37,576 nt of DNA from Halorubrum sp. Boch-26 (GTDB taxonomy: Archaea; Halobacteriota; Halobacteria; Halobacteriales; Haloferacaceae), in NCBI RefSeq assembly GCF_029889805.1, contig NZ_JARANT010000018.1, positions 1-37,576 of the forward strand. Reading direction: 5' to 3'. Both the position numbers and the translations under genes were made by a program. Every line of letters starts with the position of its first letter. Within the stretch, counting starts at the first letter, position 1. Below, piece by piece: positions 8,391 to 18,002 of this stretch. The notes beneath the pieces are model-generated. The model ran no database searches and had not been told where the DNA came from. It saw only the letters and a program-made list of their open reading frames with translations.

Positions 8391-8513
8391 CCGCCGCCGA
8401 GGCGTCCCGGCGCGTCGTCCCCGGACGTGTCGTTTCGAGACCGGCGATCGCATCGGCCCGGTTCACCGGAACCGACCGACTACGCCGTGGTGAGAGCCGG
8501 GGCGCTCCCGCCG

Positions 8514-8831
8514 TCAGTCCTCGGCGACCGCGGCCGCGGTGGGCGCTTCGGCGTCGGGGTCCGAGGCGACCTCCGGGTCGGATTCCGCCGAGCGCTCCGA
8601 CTCGGGGACCGGCGCGTACACCGACCGACGGGCGTCGCGGGGGCACAGCCCCTCCTCGACGAGCCCGACCTCGGTGAGCTTCTCGATCGCGAACCGGACG
8701 GTCCGGGTCGAAAGGCGGGTCTCCTCGGCGAGCCCGGTCTGGTCGAACCGGCCCTCCTCGTCGAGAACGTAGTAGACCAGTTTGGCGCTCGGCGGGAGCG
8801 GCGAGAGCAGGTCGCGGGCACTGTCGTCCAT
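8514..8831 (-). CDS. Winged-helix transcriptional regulator (MarR-like)
   Basis: 105 residues. A winged helix-turn-helix spans about residues 12-70: PSAKLVYYVLDEEGRFDQTGLAEETRLSTR is read as helix 1 to the recognition helix, followed by AIEKLTEVGLVEE. The C-terminal 30 residues are acidic and low in complexity. It resembles small haloarchaeal MarR-like regulators. Its targets are unknown. A strong TATA-like sequence on the minus strand at 8903-8910 would give a 5' leader of roughly 45 bases. Confidence 0.82.
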   Translation of the reverse strand: MDDSARDLLSPLPPSAKLVYYVLDEEGRFDQTGLAEETRLSTRTVRFAIEKLTEVGLVEEGLCPRDARRSVYAPVPESERSAESDPEVASDPDAEAPTAAAVAED

Positions 8832-8954
8832 ACTAAACCATTACGGGCGAGTCGTCAATAACCGTGGCCCGGGTGTGCGCTCGGCCCACACAGCTCCCCA
8901 GTAATTTATATACGGTGTCGGTATCGCCGCCGCGACGACCGGAAGGCAGAGCGG

Positions 8955-9031
8955 GTCGCCGGCGCAGAACCGCCTCAGTCGCCGGTACAGAACCGTCTCA
9001 GTCGCCGGCACAGAACCGTCTCAGTCGCCGG
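8955..9031. repeat. 23-bp tandem repeat, 3.4 copies
   Basis: The unit GTCGCCGGNNCAGAACCGYCTCA occurs at 8955-8977, 8978-9000 and 9001-9023, with a partial fourth copy (GTCGCCGG) to 9031. Copies differ only at the NN and Y positions. It begins 13 bases beyond the stop of the large histidine kinase. It is not a CRISPR array, since there are no spacers. Confidence 0.9.
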
Positions 9032-9043
9032 CGGGACGCGTCT

Positions 9044-11575
9044 TCACTCGCCCGTTCGGAACTCGAACCGCGCTCCGTCGGCGTCGTCGATCGAGAGCGT
9101 CCACCCGTGTGCGGTCGCGATCTCGCGGACGATCGCGAGCCCGAAGCCGGTGCCGTGCGGGTCGCCCGAGGTGCCGTACTCGGTCGCCTTCACGGGGTCG
9201 ATGTCGAACCCGTTGCCGTCGTCCGCGACGTAGAACCCGTCCGACAGCGCGCCGACGGTGACGCCGGGGTCGGCGTCGGCCGGCCCGTGCTCGACGCTAT
9301 TTGTGAACAAGTTCTCAAACAGCGTGCGGAGCCGCTCCGGATCGGCGTCGACCGTGATCGGCCGATCGGGGACGTCAAGCGTCGCGTCGGCGGTTTCGAC
9401 GGTGCGCCACGCCTGCGTCGCCGCCTCGCCGAGATCGACCGGCTCCGGCTCGTCGACGGTCTGGCCCTGCCGTGCCAGCACGAGGAGGTCTTCGATGAGC
9501 TGGCACATTCGGTCGTGGGCGTCGTCGATCCGGTCGAGTTCGGCGAGCGCGTCCGGATCGTCGACGAGCCCCCGAACGAGTTCGAGGCGTCCGGCCGCGA
9601 CGTTGAGCGGGTTCCGGAGATCGTGCGAGACGAGCCCGGCGAACCGCTCCAGTCGGTCGATCTCGCGCTGGAGCGCGGCGTCGCGGTTCCGAAGCTGCGC
9701 CGTGCGCTCGGCCCCGTCGAGCGCGACGGTGACGTTGGCGGCGAGCACCAGCGCCAGCTGGGTCGACGTGTCGTCGAAGAAGCCCGGCTCGCGGGAGCCC
9801 AGCGGCATCACGCCGTGGTCGCCGAGCGGGACGACGAGCAGGCTCCGGTGGCCGCCGTAGCCGACCGCGGTGTCGACCGCGTCGAGGTCGTTGACGCGGA
9901 TCGGCTCGCCGGTTTCGAACGCCTCCCAAACGCGGCCGTCACCGGGACCGAACGCCGGGCGCTCGCCGAGCGCGGCCGTCGCCTCCTCGCTGATCGCGGT
10001 CGGCAACAGCACCCCGGCGTCGGGGTCGTACAGCCGAACGCCGCTGCTGGGGTACCCGAGAATGTCGATGGCCGCGCGTGTCGCGAGCGCGGCGATCTCC
10101 TCTCGGCTCTCACCGCGGAACATCTCGCGGGTCGTCTCGTGGAGGTTCCGGAGGGTCCGCTCGACCCGCTTCTGCTCGCCGATATCGGCGTAGACGCTGT
10201 AGACGACCGTTTCCTCCGGGCGTCGCACGGGGACCACGTGCAGGATGAAGTCCCGGAGCCCGTCGGTCGTACGGCGGCGCACTTCGAGGCGCGGCACGTT
10301 CTCCACTTCGAGGACCGGTTCCGGGTCGTGTTGGTCGGCCCCCTCCGGGATGATCGCGTCGCGGATCTCGTGGTAGTCGTGGTCGGCAGCCGAGTAGCCG
10401 AACGTCCGCTCGAACGCCTCGTTCGTGGCGTCGAGGCGCCGCTCGCCGTCGCCGAGAACGACCGTCCGAGCGGTCGGCAGCGGGAGGTCGTCGAACAGCG
10501 CCGTCAGCCGGTCGCGCTCGGCCCGTAGCGTGTTTTCCGTCTCGATCTGTTCGATCGCGTCCGCGGCGTGGGCGGCCAGCAGCTCCGCGAACTCGACGTC
10601 GCGGTCGTCGAACGCGGCGTATCCGTCTGAGACGGCCTGTAACACGCCGTACGACCCGATCGGAACGCTGATGGCCGAACGGATGTCGTCGGCGATCGGA
10701 TCGGCGACCACGCACCCGTCGGCGCGGTCGCTGTCCCCGGTTCGGTCGGCGTCATCGAGGCGGACGACCTTCAGGTAGTCGCAGTTCTCCGAGTCCTCCA
10801 ACTGGTCCGGGTCCGCGGAGTCGACGCTGACGTTGTCGACGACGATCGTCCGCTCCTCGGCGGCCGTGGTGCCGACGACTCCTTCGCCGACCTCGAACAC
10901 GCGGACCTCGTCTTCCGCGACGCTCTCTGAGAGCACCGCGGGGACGAGCACGTCCTCCCGGCGGCGGACAGCGACGCACCGGTCGAACTCCAGGATGCCC
11001 TCCGCGGCGGCGACGGTCCGCTCGAGCACGTCGTCGACGCGATCGCAGGCTGCGACGTCCGTCGCGAACTCGTGGAGCGCGGTCACCTTCGCGTTCACCT
11101 CCCGGAGGTCCCGCTCGGCCCGTTGCCGCTCCAGCGCGTTCGCGACGCTGTTCGCGAGCATCTCGTACCGGTCCCGACCCGCGCCCTTCTGGAGGTAGTC
11201 CGTCACGCCGGCGGAGATCGCCTCGCTGGCGATCTCTTCGGAGCCTTTCCCCGTGAACAGCACGAACGGGATCTCGGGGGCGACCGCGCGGACCGCGGTG
11301 AGCAGTTCGAGCCCGTCGCTGCCGGGCATATCGAAGTCGCTGACGACGCAGTCGACGCGGTCCGTCTCGACCGCCGCGAGCGCGTCGTCGGGGGAGGTGT
11401 ACGTCGTCGTTTCGACCCCCTCGACCAGCCGCTCGACGTGGGTCGCCGCGAGGTCGGCGGCGCCGGGCTCGTCGTCGACGAAGAGCACCTGTCGCGGACC
11501 GTCGCCGGCCGCCTCGGATCCACGGAAGGCGTCGACAGCCGGTCCCTCGCCGGCGTCCTCCGGAGCGCGGTTCAT
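9044..11575 (-). CDS. Hybrid signal-transduction histidine kinase (receiver-GAF-PAS-GAF-kinase)
   Basis: 843 residues. Domains in order: an N-terminal receiver (about 28-145) with phosphoacceptor Asp80 in CVVSDFDMPG and the conserved Thr/Lys in LFTGKG; a GAF domain (about 165-345); a PAS domain (about 355-470); a second GAF (about 490-620); a phosphoacceptor helix with SHDLRNPLN (His651); and a HATPase with N-box FENLFTNSVEHG and G1 box DDGNGFD. No membrane segments are seen, so it is probably cytoplasmic. Receiver-first hybrid kinases are common in haloarchaea. TAAATTTA centred 25 bases upstream supports the ATG at 11575 and a leaderless transcript. No partner regulator is adjacent. Confidence 0.93.
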   Translation of the reverse strand: MNRAPEDAGEGPAVDAFRGSEAAGDGPRQVLFVDDEPGAADLAATHVERLVEGVETTTYTSPDDALAAVETDRVDCVVSDFDMPGSDGLELLTAVRAVAPEIPFVLFTGKGSEEIASEAISAGVTDYLQKGAGRDRYEMLANSVANALERQRAERDLREVNAKVTALHEFATDVAACDRVDDVLERTVAAAEGILEFDRCVAVRRREDVLVPAVLSESVAEDEVRVFEVGEGVVGTTAAEERTIVVDNVSVDSADPDQLEDSENCDYLKVVRLDDADRTGDSDRADGCVVADPIADDIRSAISVPIGSYGVLQAVSDGYAAFDDRDVEFAELLAAHAADAIEQIETENTLRAERDRLTALFDDLPLPTARTVVLGDGERRLDATNEAFERTFGYSAADHDYHEIRDAIIPEGADQHDPEPVLEVENVPRLEVRRRTTDGLRDFILHVVPVRRPEETVVYSVYADIGEQKRVERTLRNLHETTREMFRGESREEIAALATRAAIDILGYPSSGVRLYDPDAGVLLPTAISEEATAALGERPAFGPGDGRVWEAFETGEPIRVNDLDAVDTAVGYGGHRSLLVVPLGDHGVMPLGSREPGFFDDTSTQLALVLAANVTVALDGAERTAQLRNRDAALQREIDRLERFAGLVSHDLRNPLNVAAGRLELVRGLVDDPDALAELDRIDDAHDRMCQLIEDLLVLARQGQTVDEPEPVDLGEAATQAWRTVETADATLDVPDRPITVDADPERLRTLFENLFTNSVEHGPADADPGVTVGALSDGFYVADDGNGFDIDPVKATEYGTSGDPHGTGFGLAIVREIATAHGWTLSIDDADGARFEFRTGE

Positions 11576-11596
11576 ACGTTCCCGTCGTCACGCCGG

Positions 11597-11604
11597 TAAA
11601 TTTA
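11597..11604 (-). promoter_or_regulatory. TATA box for the hybrid histidine kinase
   Basis: TAAATTTA centred about 25 bases before the start codon at 11575. Confidence 0.5.
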
Positions 11605-11675
11605 GCTTACGCTCCGATGGTCAATACTGAGAAGCGGTGCGGCGAAGATCGCGGATCGATCCGCCCCGTCGCCGC

Positions 11676-12541
11676 CTACAGGAAGTCCTCGACGTGGTCG
11701 GCGACCTCCTCGGGGGTGTCGCCGACGGGGACGCCCGCGTCGTTGAGCGCGTCGATCTTCGACTGGGCGGTGCCCGTGCCGGAGCCGGAGACGATGGCGC
11801 CCGCGTGGCCCATGCGCTTGCCCGGCGGCGCCGTACGCCCGGCGATGAACCCGGCGACCGGCGTGTCCATGTGCTCGCCGATGAACCGCGCGGCCTGCTC
11901 CTCGTCCTCGCCGCCGATCTCGCCGCACATCACGACCGCGTCGGTCTCGGTGTCGGCCTCGAACGCCTCGAGGGCGTCGATGAAGGAGGTCCCGATGATC
12001 GGGTCGCCGCCGATACCGATGGCGGTCGTCTGACCGATCCCGCGCTCGGTGAGGTTATCGACGACCTGGTAGGTGAGCGTGCCGGACCGGGAGACGAGCC
12101 CAACGTTGCCGTCGGCGAAGATGTTGCCGGGCAGGATGCCGAGCTTCGCCTCGCCGGGCGTGATGATCCCGGGGCAGTTCGGACCGAGCAGGCGCGTGTC
12201 GGTCTCGCTCAGGCGCTTGTTCACCTTCGCCATGTCCTGGGTCGGGATTCCCTCGGTGATCGCGACGGCCAGGTCGAGGTCGGTGTCGAGCGCCTCGAAG
12301 ATCGCGTCGCCGGCGAACGCCGGCGGGACGAACACAACGGAGGCGTCGGCGTCCTCGGCCTCGACGGCCTCGTCCACGGTGTCGTAGACGGGGACGCCGG
12401 CGACCTCTTGGCCGCCCTTGCCGGGCACCGCGCCGGCGACGACGTTCGTGCCGTACTCGATCATCTGGCCGGCGTGGAACTTCCCTTCCCCGCCGGTGAT
12501 CCCCTGGACTACCACCCTGGTGTCGTCGTCGACGAAAATGC

Positions 12542-12545
<4 letters not shown>
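11676..12545 (-). CDS. sucD: Succinyl-CoA synthetase (ADP-forming), alpha subunit
   Basis: 289 residues, full length. It carries the CoA-binding Rossmann domain at the N-terminus ([12 protein letters not shown]) and the phosphohistidine loop with His247 in [10 protein letters not shown]. With SucC it interconverts succinyl-CoA and succinate with nucleotide phosphorylation in the TCA cycle. Its ATG overlaps the sucC stop by 4 bases (ATGA), so the two are translated from one message with a fixed ratio. The last residues DHVEDFL match the family's end. Confidence 0.97.
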
Positions 12546-13687
<1,142 letters not shown>

Positions 13688-13714
13688 CCGTTTCGATGGG
13701 GGACCGATAGCGGC

Positions 13715-13720
13715 TTAAAT
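13715..13720 (-). promoter_or_regulatory. TATA box for sucC-sucD
   Basis: ATTTAA on the minus strand, centred about 30 bases before the sucC start. Confidence 0.45.
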
Positions 13721-13853
13721 GGTTCCGATTCGGCGCGAGCGGTGGGTACGGGGGTCGAGAGGGAAACGACGGTTGCGAGGCTCGGAGCGCGTTCGGCGAT
13801 CGGGTCTTGTCCGGTGATCGGACGGCGTATTCGGTCGGCGCTTCGGGAGATTA

Positions 13854-13930
13854 CTTATAAATCGGTGACGGCCGTCCGACGGTGAACCACTCCAAAAGCC
13901 CCAGTCGCTCGCTTATAAATCGGTGACGGC
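13854..13930. repeat. Direct 19-bp repeat containing TATA boxes
   Basis: CTTATAAATCGGTGACGGC occurs exactly at 13854-13872 and again at 13912-13930, 58 bases apart. Each copy holds a near-symmetrical TTATAA element that could act as a promoter on either strand. It lies in the 289-base gap between the fumC stop and the sucC promoter, where no gene was found. No start codon with a plausible reading frame follows either copy at leaderless spacing. Confidence 0.85.
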
Positions 13931-13976
13931 GGTTCAGCGGTAGATGACCGGGGAGCGCACTCCGGAGTCCCGTCGT

Positions 13977-15386
13977 TCAGTCGTCGTCGCCGAGGATGAC
14001 GCGGTGAGTCATCGCCTCGGGGTCGAGCACCTCGTCGGCCTCCGCCTCGGTGAGGTAGCCGGCCTCGACGGCGGCCTCGCGGACGCTTTTGTCCTCTTTG
14101 AGCGCCGTCTTCGCGACCTTGCTCGCCTTGTCGTAGCCGATCGCGGGGTTCAGCGCGGTCGCGAGCGCCATCGACTGCTCGACGCGGGTCTCGCAGTGCT
14201 CCTCGTTGGCTTCCAGCTTCGCGACGAAGCGCTCGCCGAACGTCTCGGCGGCGTTCGAGAGCAGCTCGGCGGATTCGAGGAAGTTGTGCGCGATCACCGG
14301 TTTATACAGGTTCAGGTCGATCTCGCCGCGGGCGGCGCCGGCCGAGACCGCGGCGTCGTTCCCGACGACCTGCTTGTGGACCTGATTGACGGTCTCGGCG
14401 ACGACCGGGTTGATCTTGCCGGGCATGATCGAGGAGCCGGGCTGGTTCTCCGGCTGTTCGATCTCGCCGAGGCCGTTGCGCGGGCCGGAGGCGAGCAGCC
14501 GCAGGTCGTTGGCCATCTTGTTCATGCTGCCGGCGATCGTCCGGAGCGCGCCGTGCGCCTCGGCCATCGCGTCGTGGGCCGCCTGCGCCTCGAAGTGGTT
14601 GTCGGCCTCGCGGAACGTCGTGTTCGTCTCGTCGGAGATGTACTCCGCGGCGAGCTCCGGGAAGTCGGGGTGGGTGTTGAGCCCGGTGCCGACCGCGGTG
14701 CCGCCCAGGGCGAGCTCCCGGAGGCTCGACTGCGCGCGCTCGGCGCGCTCGATCCCCTTTGCGGCCTGCGTCCGGTAGCCGCCGAACTCCTGGCCGAGCC
14801 GGATCGGGGTCGCGTCCTGCAGGTGGGTGCGGCCGGTCTTGACGACGCCGTCGAACTCGGTCTCCTTCGCCTCTAACTCGGCGTGAAGCGTTTCGAGGGC
14901 GGGCACGAGGTCCTTCTCGACCGCTTCGAGCGCGGCGATGTGCATCGCGGTCGGGATCACGTCGTTGCTCGACTGCCCGTAGTTGACGTGGTCGTTCGGG
15001 TGGACGACGCGGTCGCCGATCTCGGCGCCGGCGATCTCGGCTGCGCGGTTGGCGATCACCTCGTTGGCGTTCATGTTCGAGGAGGTGCCCGAACCCGTCT
15101 GGAACACGTCGACCGGGAACTGGTCGTCGTGCTCGCCGGCGATCACCTCGTCGGCGGCGGCGACGATCGCCGATGCGGTGTCCTCGTCGACGAGCCCCAG
15201 GTCGCGGTTCGCCTGCGCGGCCGCCTTCTTCACGACGCCGAGCGCGCGGATGAACCGCCGGCTCATCGGAATTCCCGAGATCGGGAAGTTCTCGACGGCG
15301 CGCTGGGTCTGTGCGCCCCAGTACGCCTCCGCCGGCACCTGCATCTCGCCGAGGCTGTCCTCCTCCGTGCGGTAGTCATTGCCCAT
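13977..15386 (-). CDS. fumC: Fumarate hydratase, class II
   Basis: 469 residues, the usual class II length. It reversibly hydrates fumarate to malate. The fumarase/aspartase signature GSSIMPGKINPV is intact, as is the earlier active-site block GSGTSSNMNANEV and the TGRTHLQDATPI motif. Together with its overall match to FumC rather than aspartate ammonia-lyase, this favours fumarase. It lies just beyond sucC-sucD on the same strand but 290 bases away with its own promoter-like element at about 15411-15418. Three TCA cycle genes are therefore neighbours. Confidence 0.95.
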   Translation of the reverse strand: MGNDYRTEEDSLGEMQVPAEAYWGAQTQRAVENFPISGIPMSRRFIRALGVVKKAAAQANRDLGLVDEDTASAIVAAADEVIAGEHDDQFPVDVFQTGSGTSSNMNANEVIANRAAEIAGAEIGDRVVHPNDHVNYGQSSNDVIPTAMHIAALEAVEKDLVPALETLHAELEAKETEFDGVVKTGRTHLQDATPIRLGQEFGGYRTQAAKGIERAERAQSSLRELALGGTAVGTGLNTHPDFPELAAEYISDETNTTFREADNHFEAQAAHDAMAEAHGALRTIAGSMNKMANDLRLLASGPRNGLGEIEQPENQPGSSIMPGKINPVVAETVNQVHKQVVGNDAAVSAGAARGEIDLNLYKPVIAHNFLESAELLSNAAETFGERFVAKLEANEEHCETRVEQSMALATALNPAIGYDKASKVAKTALKEDKSVREAAVEAGYLTEAEADEVLDPEAMTHRVILGDDD

Positions 15387-15518
15387 GCGTGCGCGTTCCC
15401 GCGAGACCCGGTAAAAGCTATTGGATGCGGGCCACCCCGCCGGAACGACCGCGCTCGCGAGCGCGGACGGGGTCGGAGACCGCGTTCCGGTCGCAGACCG
15501 GCGCGTCGCGGCCGCCGG

Positions 15519-15932
15519 TCAGTACGCGATGAGCGCCACGGCGACGACCGCTGCGGCGATGCCGGCGACGTCGCTGACGGCCAGCGGTTCGCCCAACACC
15601 GCGACGCCGAGCCCCGCGGCGACGACGAAGTACAGCGCCGTGATCGTCGTCGCGACCCCCGCCGCCCCGACCTGGAGCGCGGCGTAGTACGCGACCGCGC
15701 CGATCCCGGACGCGACGCCCGCGAGCGCCGCGACCCCGATCGCGGTCGGGTCGTTCCCGAGGACGCTCGTCCCTCGGTGGAAGAGGTACAGCCCGGCGAC
15801 GCCGATCCCGACGGCGTACGAGACGATCATCGCCGCCTCCGGCGCCATCGACCGCGTCGCGATGTCGGCGAACACCGCCCAGAACCCCCACGCGACCGCG
15901 CCGATCAGCGCGAGCCCGACGACGTGGTTCAC
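15519..15932 (-). CDS. Half-size EamA/DMT family transporter
   Basis: 137 residues with five hydrophobic segments at about 4-24, 33-51, 66-84, 88-108 and 116-136. The pattern (VAWGFWAVFADIATRS, then VAYYAALQVGAAGVATTITALYFVVAAGLGVAVLGEPL, split across segments) is one EamA repeat; full transporters have two. Single-repeat members are thought to dimerise. Substrate cannot be predicted. The stop is followed by fumC and the BolA gene lies just upstream (9 bases), so BolA and EamA may be co-transcribed. Confidence 0.85.
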   Translation of the reverse strand: MNHVVGLALIGAVAWGFWAVFADIATRSMAPEAAMIVSYAVGIGVAGLYLFHRGTSVLGNDPTAIGVAALAGVASGIGAVAYYAALQVGAAGVATTITALYFVVAAGLGVAVLGEPLAVSDVAGIAAAVVAVALIAY

Positions 15933-15941
15933 GGCCCCCCC

Positions 15942-16265
15942 TCACTCCCCCTCAATCGGGAACAGCCCGGCCTCGCGGAGCGCCGGCGCGAGGCTTCCGT
16001 CGCCGTGTTCCGCGTACTCCTCGGGAGTGTACGTCTTGATCTCCAAGGCGTGCACCGACTGGGTCATGTGGTCGCCGACGGCGTCGTACACGCGCTGGTG
16101 CTGGTCCACGAGCGACTCCCCGTCGAAGGCGGGCGAGACGACCCACGCCGCGAAGTGCGCGTCCTCGTCCTCGTCGTCGTGGATCCGCGGGTTCGTCACC
16201 CGGGCGACGGCGTCCGGGATCTCCGCCTCGATGAGGTCCTCGATTTCGGCCGGCTCGATGGTCAT
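15942..16265 (-). CDS. BolA family protein
   Basis: 107 residues. The BolA core is clear: QHQRVYDAVGDHM, then SVHALEIKTYTPEEY with the near-invariant His72. BolA proteins usually act with monothiol glutaredoxins in iron-sulfur handling; no glutaredoxin is seen nearby. An acidic insertion DDEDEDAHFAAW fits a halophile. The ATG at 16265 is chosen because MTIEPAEIEDLI aligns with family starts; an in-frame start at 16304 would add 13 residues without conservation. Confidence 0.88.
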   Translation of the reverse strand: MTIEPAEIEDLIEAEIPDAVARVTNPRIHDDEDEDAHFAAWVVSPAFDGESLVDQHQRVYDAVGDHMTQSVHALEIKTYTPEEYAEHGDGSLAPALREAGLFPIEGE

Positions 16266-16317
16266 ACCCCGTCTCGGGTCCGCCTCGGCAAAAAGCGATT
16301 GCATGGTCGCCGTCCGC

Positions 16318-16911
16318 TCAGCGCTCGAAGACGAGCCCGTAGTGGAACGGCGGGAGGTCGACCTCGCGGACGAGCCGCAGGTCGCTCGCGTCCTCGACCG
16401 CGCGCCGCGTCTCAGCCGGTCCCACCCGCAGTTCGGTCGGCGGGCCGCGGGGCTCGCCGGCGATCGCCGTCTCCTCGCGCGGTCTGTCGTGCCAGTTCAC
16501 GACGACGAACCGGCCGTCGACGGCGAGCGCGGCGGCGACACCCTCGACGAACGCCGCTCGGTCGTTGATCCCGTGAAAAGCGTTCGCGAGCAGCGCCGCG
16601 TCGACCGGCTCGGGGAGGAGGCCGGCGAGGTCCCGGGCGTCGCCGCGGACCGGTACGACGTTGTCGATCCCGTGGGCCTCCGCGAGGCCCTCCAGCTCCG
16701 CGAGCAGCGACTCGTCGAGATCGACGGCGTACACCGACGCCGGATCGGCGATTCGCGCGGCCGGTAGAGCGAAGTAGCCGTTGCCGCAGCCGATCTCGGC
16801 GACGCGGTCGCCCGGCGCCACGCCGAGTCGTCGGAGGGTGTCGCCCGGCGTCGGCCAGAGCCGCCCCCACCAGTCCCAGTCCGGCTGTCCCGTGTTCCGG
16901 AAACGGTCCAT
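16318..16911 (-). CDS. Class I SAM-dependent methyltransferase
   Basis: 197 residues. SAM-binding motif I is RVAEIGCGNGYFALP, followed by the acidic residue of motif II in VYAVDLDESLL and motif III-like GRFVVVNWHD. It starts MDRFRNTGQPDWDWWGRLWP, which is typical of a haloarchaeal small-molecule methyltransferase group. The substrate is unknown. It is divergent from the FtsZ-like gene across a gap of 146 bases. Confidence 0.88.
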   Translation of the reverse strand: MDRFRNTGQPDWDWWGRLWPTPGDTLRRLGVAPGDRVAEIGCGNGYFALPAARIADPASVYAVDLDESLLAELEGLAEAHGIDNVVPVRGDARDLAGLLPEPVDAALLANAFHGINDRAAFVEGVAAALAVDGRFVVVNWHDRPREETAIAGEPRGPPTELRVGPAETRRAVEDASDLRLVREVDLPPFHYGLVFER

Positions 16912-17057
16912 ACGGGTCAGTTGCGATCGACCGGGTTTACCGGTTGGGATCCGTCCGGCGGCGCGGCCGGATAGACGATCGGCCGCCCGCGATCGGCCGT
17001 CCGCCCGACTCGCGAGTGGGAAAGGGTTTGTCGACGGAGGCGAAACGGCCCTTCCAG

Positions 17058-17972
17058 ATGTCTCACCGGGACGATCTACGCGAGGCGGCCGACGCCCTCG
17101 GCGGCTCCGTCGCCGTCTGCGGCCTCGGCGCCTACGCCGACCGGCTCGCCGGCGCCGAGTTTCGCGACGCCCGGTGCGCGACGGCCGCGGAGTTGCTCGC
17201 CGAGGGGCCCTCCGTGGGCGATCGCGGCCCCGCGTCGGAGGGCGCCGGGGCGCCCGCGTCGCCGACCGAGCCCGCGGCGGTCGTCGTCGCCCTCGACCCC
17301 GACGACGTCGACGGCGTCGGCGAAGTGAGCGAGACGCTCCGCGCGCTCGCGGACCGCGACGCGTTCGCGGTCGCGGTCGTCCCGGCGGCCGCCGCCGATG
17401 AGGACGCGCTCTCACCGGTCCGGGAGTCCGTCGGCGCCGTGGTGGTCGCCGAGGACGACGCCGTCGAGGCGGCGATTCGCGCGTTCCTCGCGACGGTCCA
17501 AGAGCCCGGGTTCGTCAACCTCGACCTCACCGACGCCGAGACGGTGCTCTCGGCCGGCGTCGCCGCGCTGGGAACCGGGACCGCCGACCGCGACGCGCCG
17601 GCGGCCGCGGTCGCGGGGGCCTTCGACGGGCTCCCCGCCGGAGTCGACGCGACCGACGCGAGCGCGGTGCTCGTGGACGTGGTCGTCGACCCCGACACGA
17701 GCGTCACGGCCGCGACCGACGTGATCGCGGCGGTCAGAGGGCGGATCGGCGCCGACGCCAACGTGATCTGGGGCGGCGCGGTCGACGAGGCGGCCGCGGA
17801 CGAGCTCGCCGTCCGGCTCGTCGTCGCCGGCGTCCGCCACGCCCCGCCGCTCACCGCGGGCGATCCGTGCCCGCGCTGTGGCGCGTCGCTGTCGGCGTAC
17901 GAGTTCGGCGCGCGGGAGACGCTCTCGTGTGACGGCTGCGGCTACTCCGGTATCGCGGTGCGGCGCGGGTGA
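17058..17972 (+). CDS. Degenerate FtsZ-like protein with C-terminal zinc ribbon
   Basis: 304 residues. From about residue 139 it aligns by eye with the second half of FtsZ. QEPGFVNLDLTD matches the synergy (T7) loop, with Asn154, Asp156 and Asp159 in the positions of the FtsZ NxDxxD catalytic residues. VLVDVVVDPDTS and DANVIWGGAVDE, then DELAVRLVVAGV, match the FtsZ C-terminal domain. The N-terminal half (about 15-135) is shortened and has only a weak VAVCGLGAY in place of loop T1. The GGGTGTG tubulin signature is absent, replaced by an acidic DPDDVDGVGE stretch. A zinc ribbon follows with Cys271, Cys274, Cys291 and Cys294. It probably cannot bind GTP normally. The ATG at 17058 is chosen over 16944 because the upstream part lacks conservation. 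Role unknown; a modulator of FtsZ filaments is one inference. Confidence 0.75.
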   Translation: MSHRDDLREAADALGGSVAVCGLGAYADRLAGAEFRDARCATAAELLAEGPSVGDRGPASEGAGAPASPTEPAAVVVALDPDDVDGVGEVSETLRALADRDAFAVAVVPAAAADEDALSPVRESVGAVVVAEDDAVEAAIRAFLATVQEPGFVNLDLTDAETVLSAGVAALGTGTADRDAPAAAVAGAFDGLPAGVDATDASAVLVDVVVDPDTSVTAATDVIAAVRGRIGADANVIWGGAVDEAAADELAVRLVVAGVRHAPPLTAGDPCPRCGASLSAYEFGARETLSCDGCGYSGIAVRRG

Positions 17973-18002
17973 GTCGGCCGGATGTACCGGCCGCGGGCGC
18001 GG

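Noticed and set aside
8864-10528. 554-residue plus-strand frame opposite the hybrid kinase
   Set aside because: It is antisense to clear kinase domains, Arg/Val-rich and without a recognisable family.
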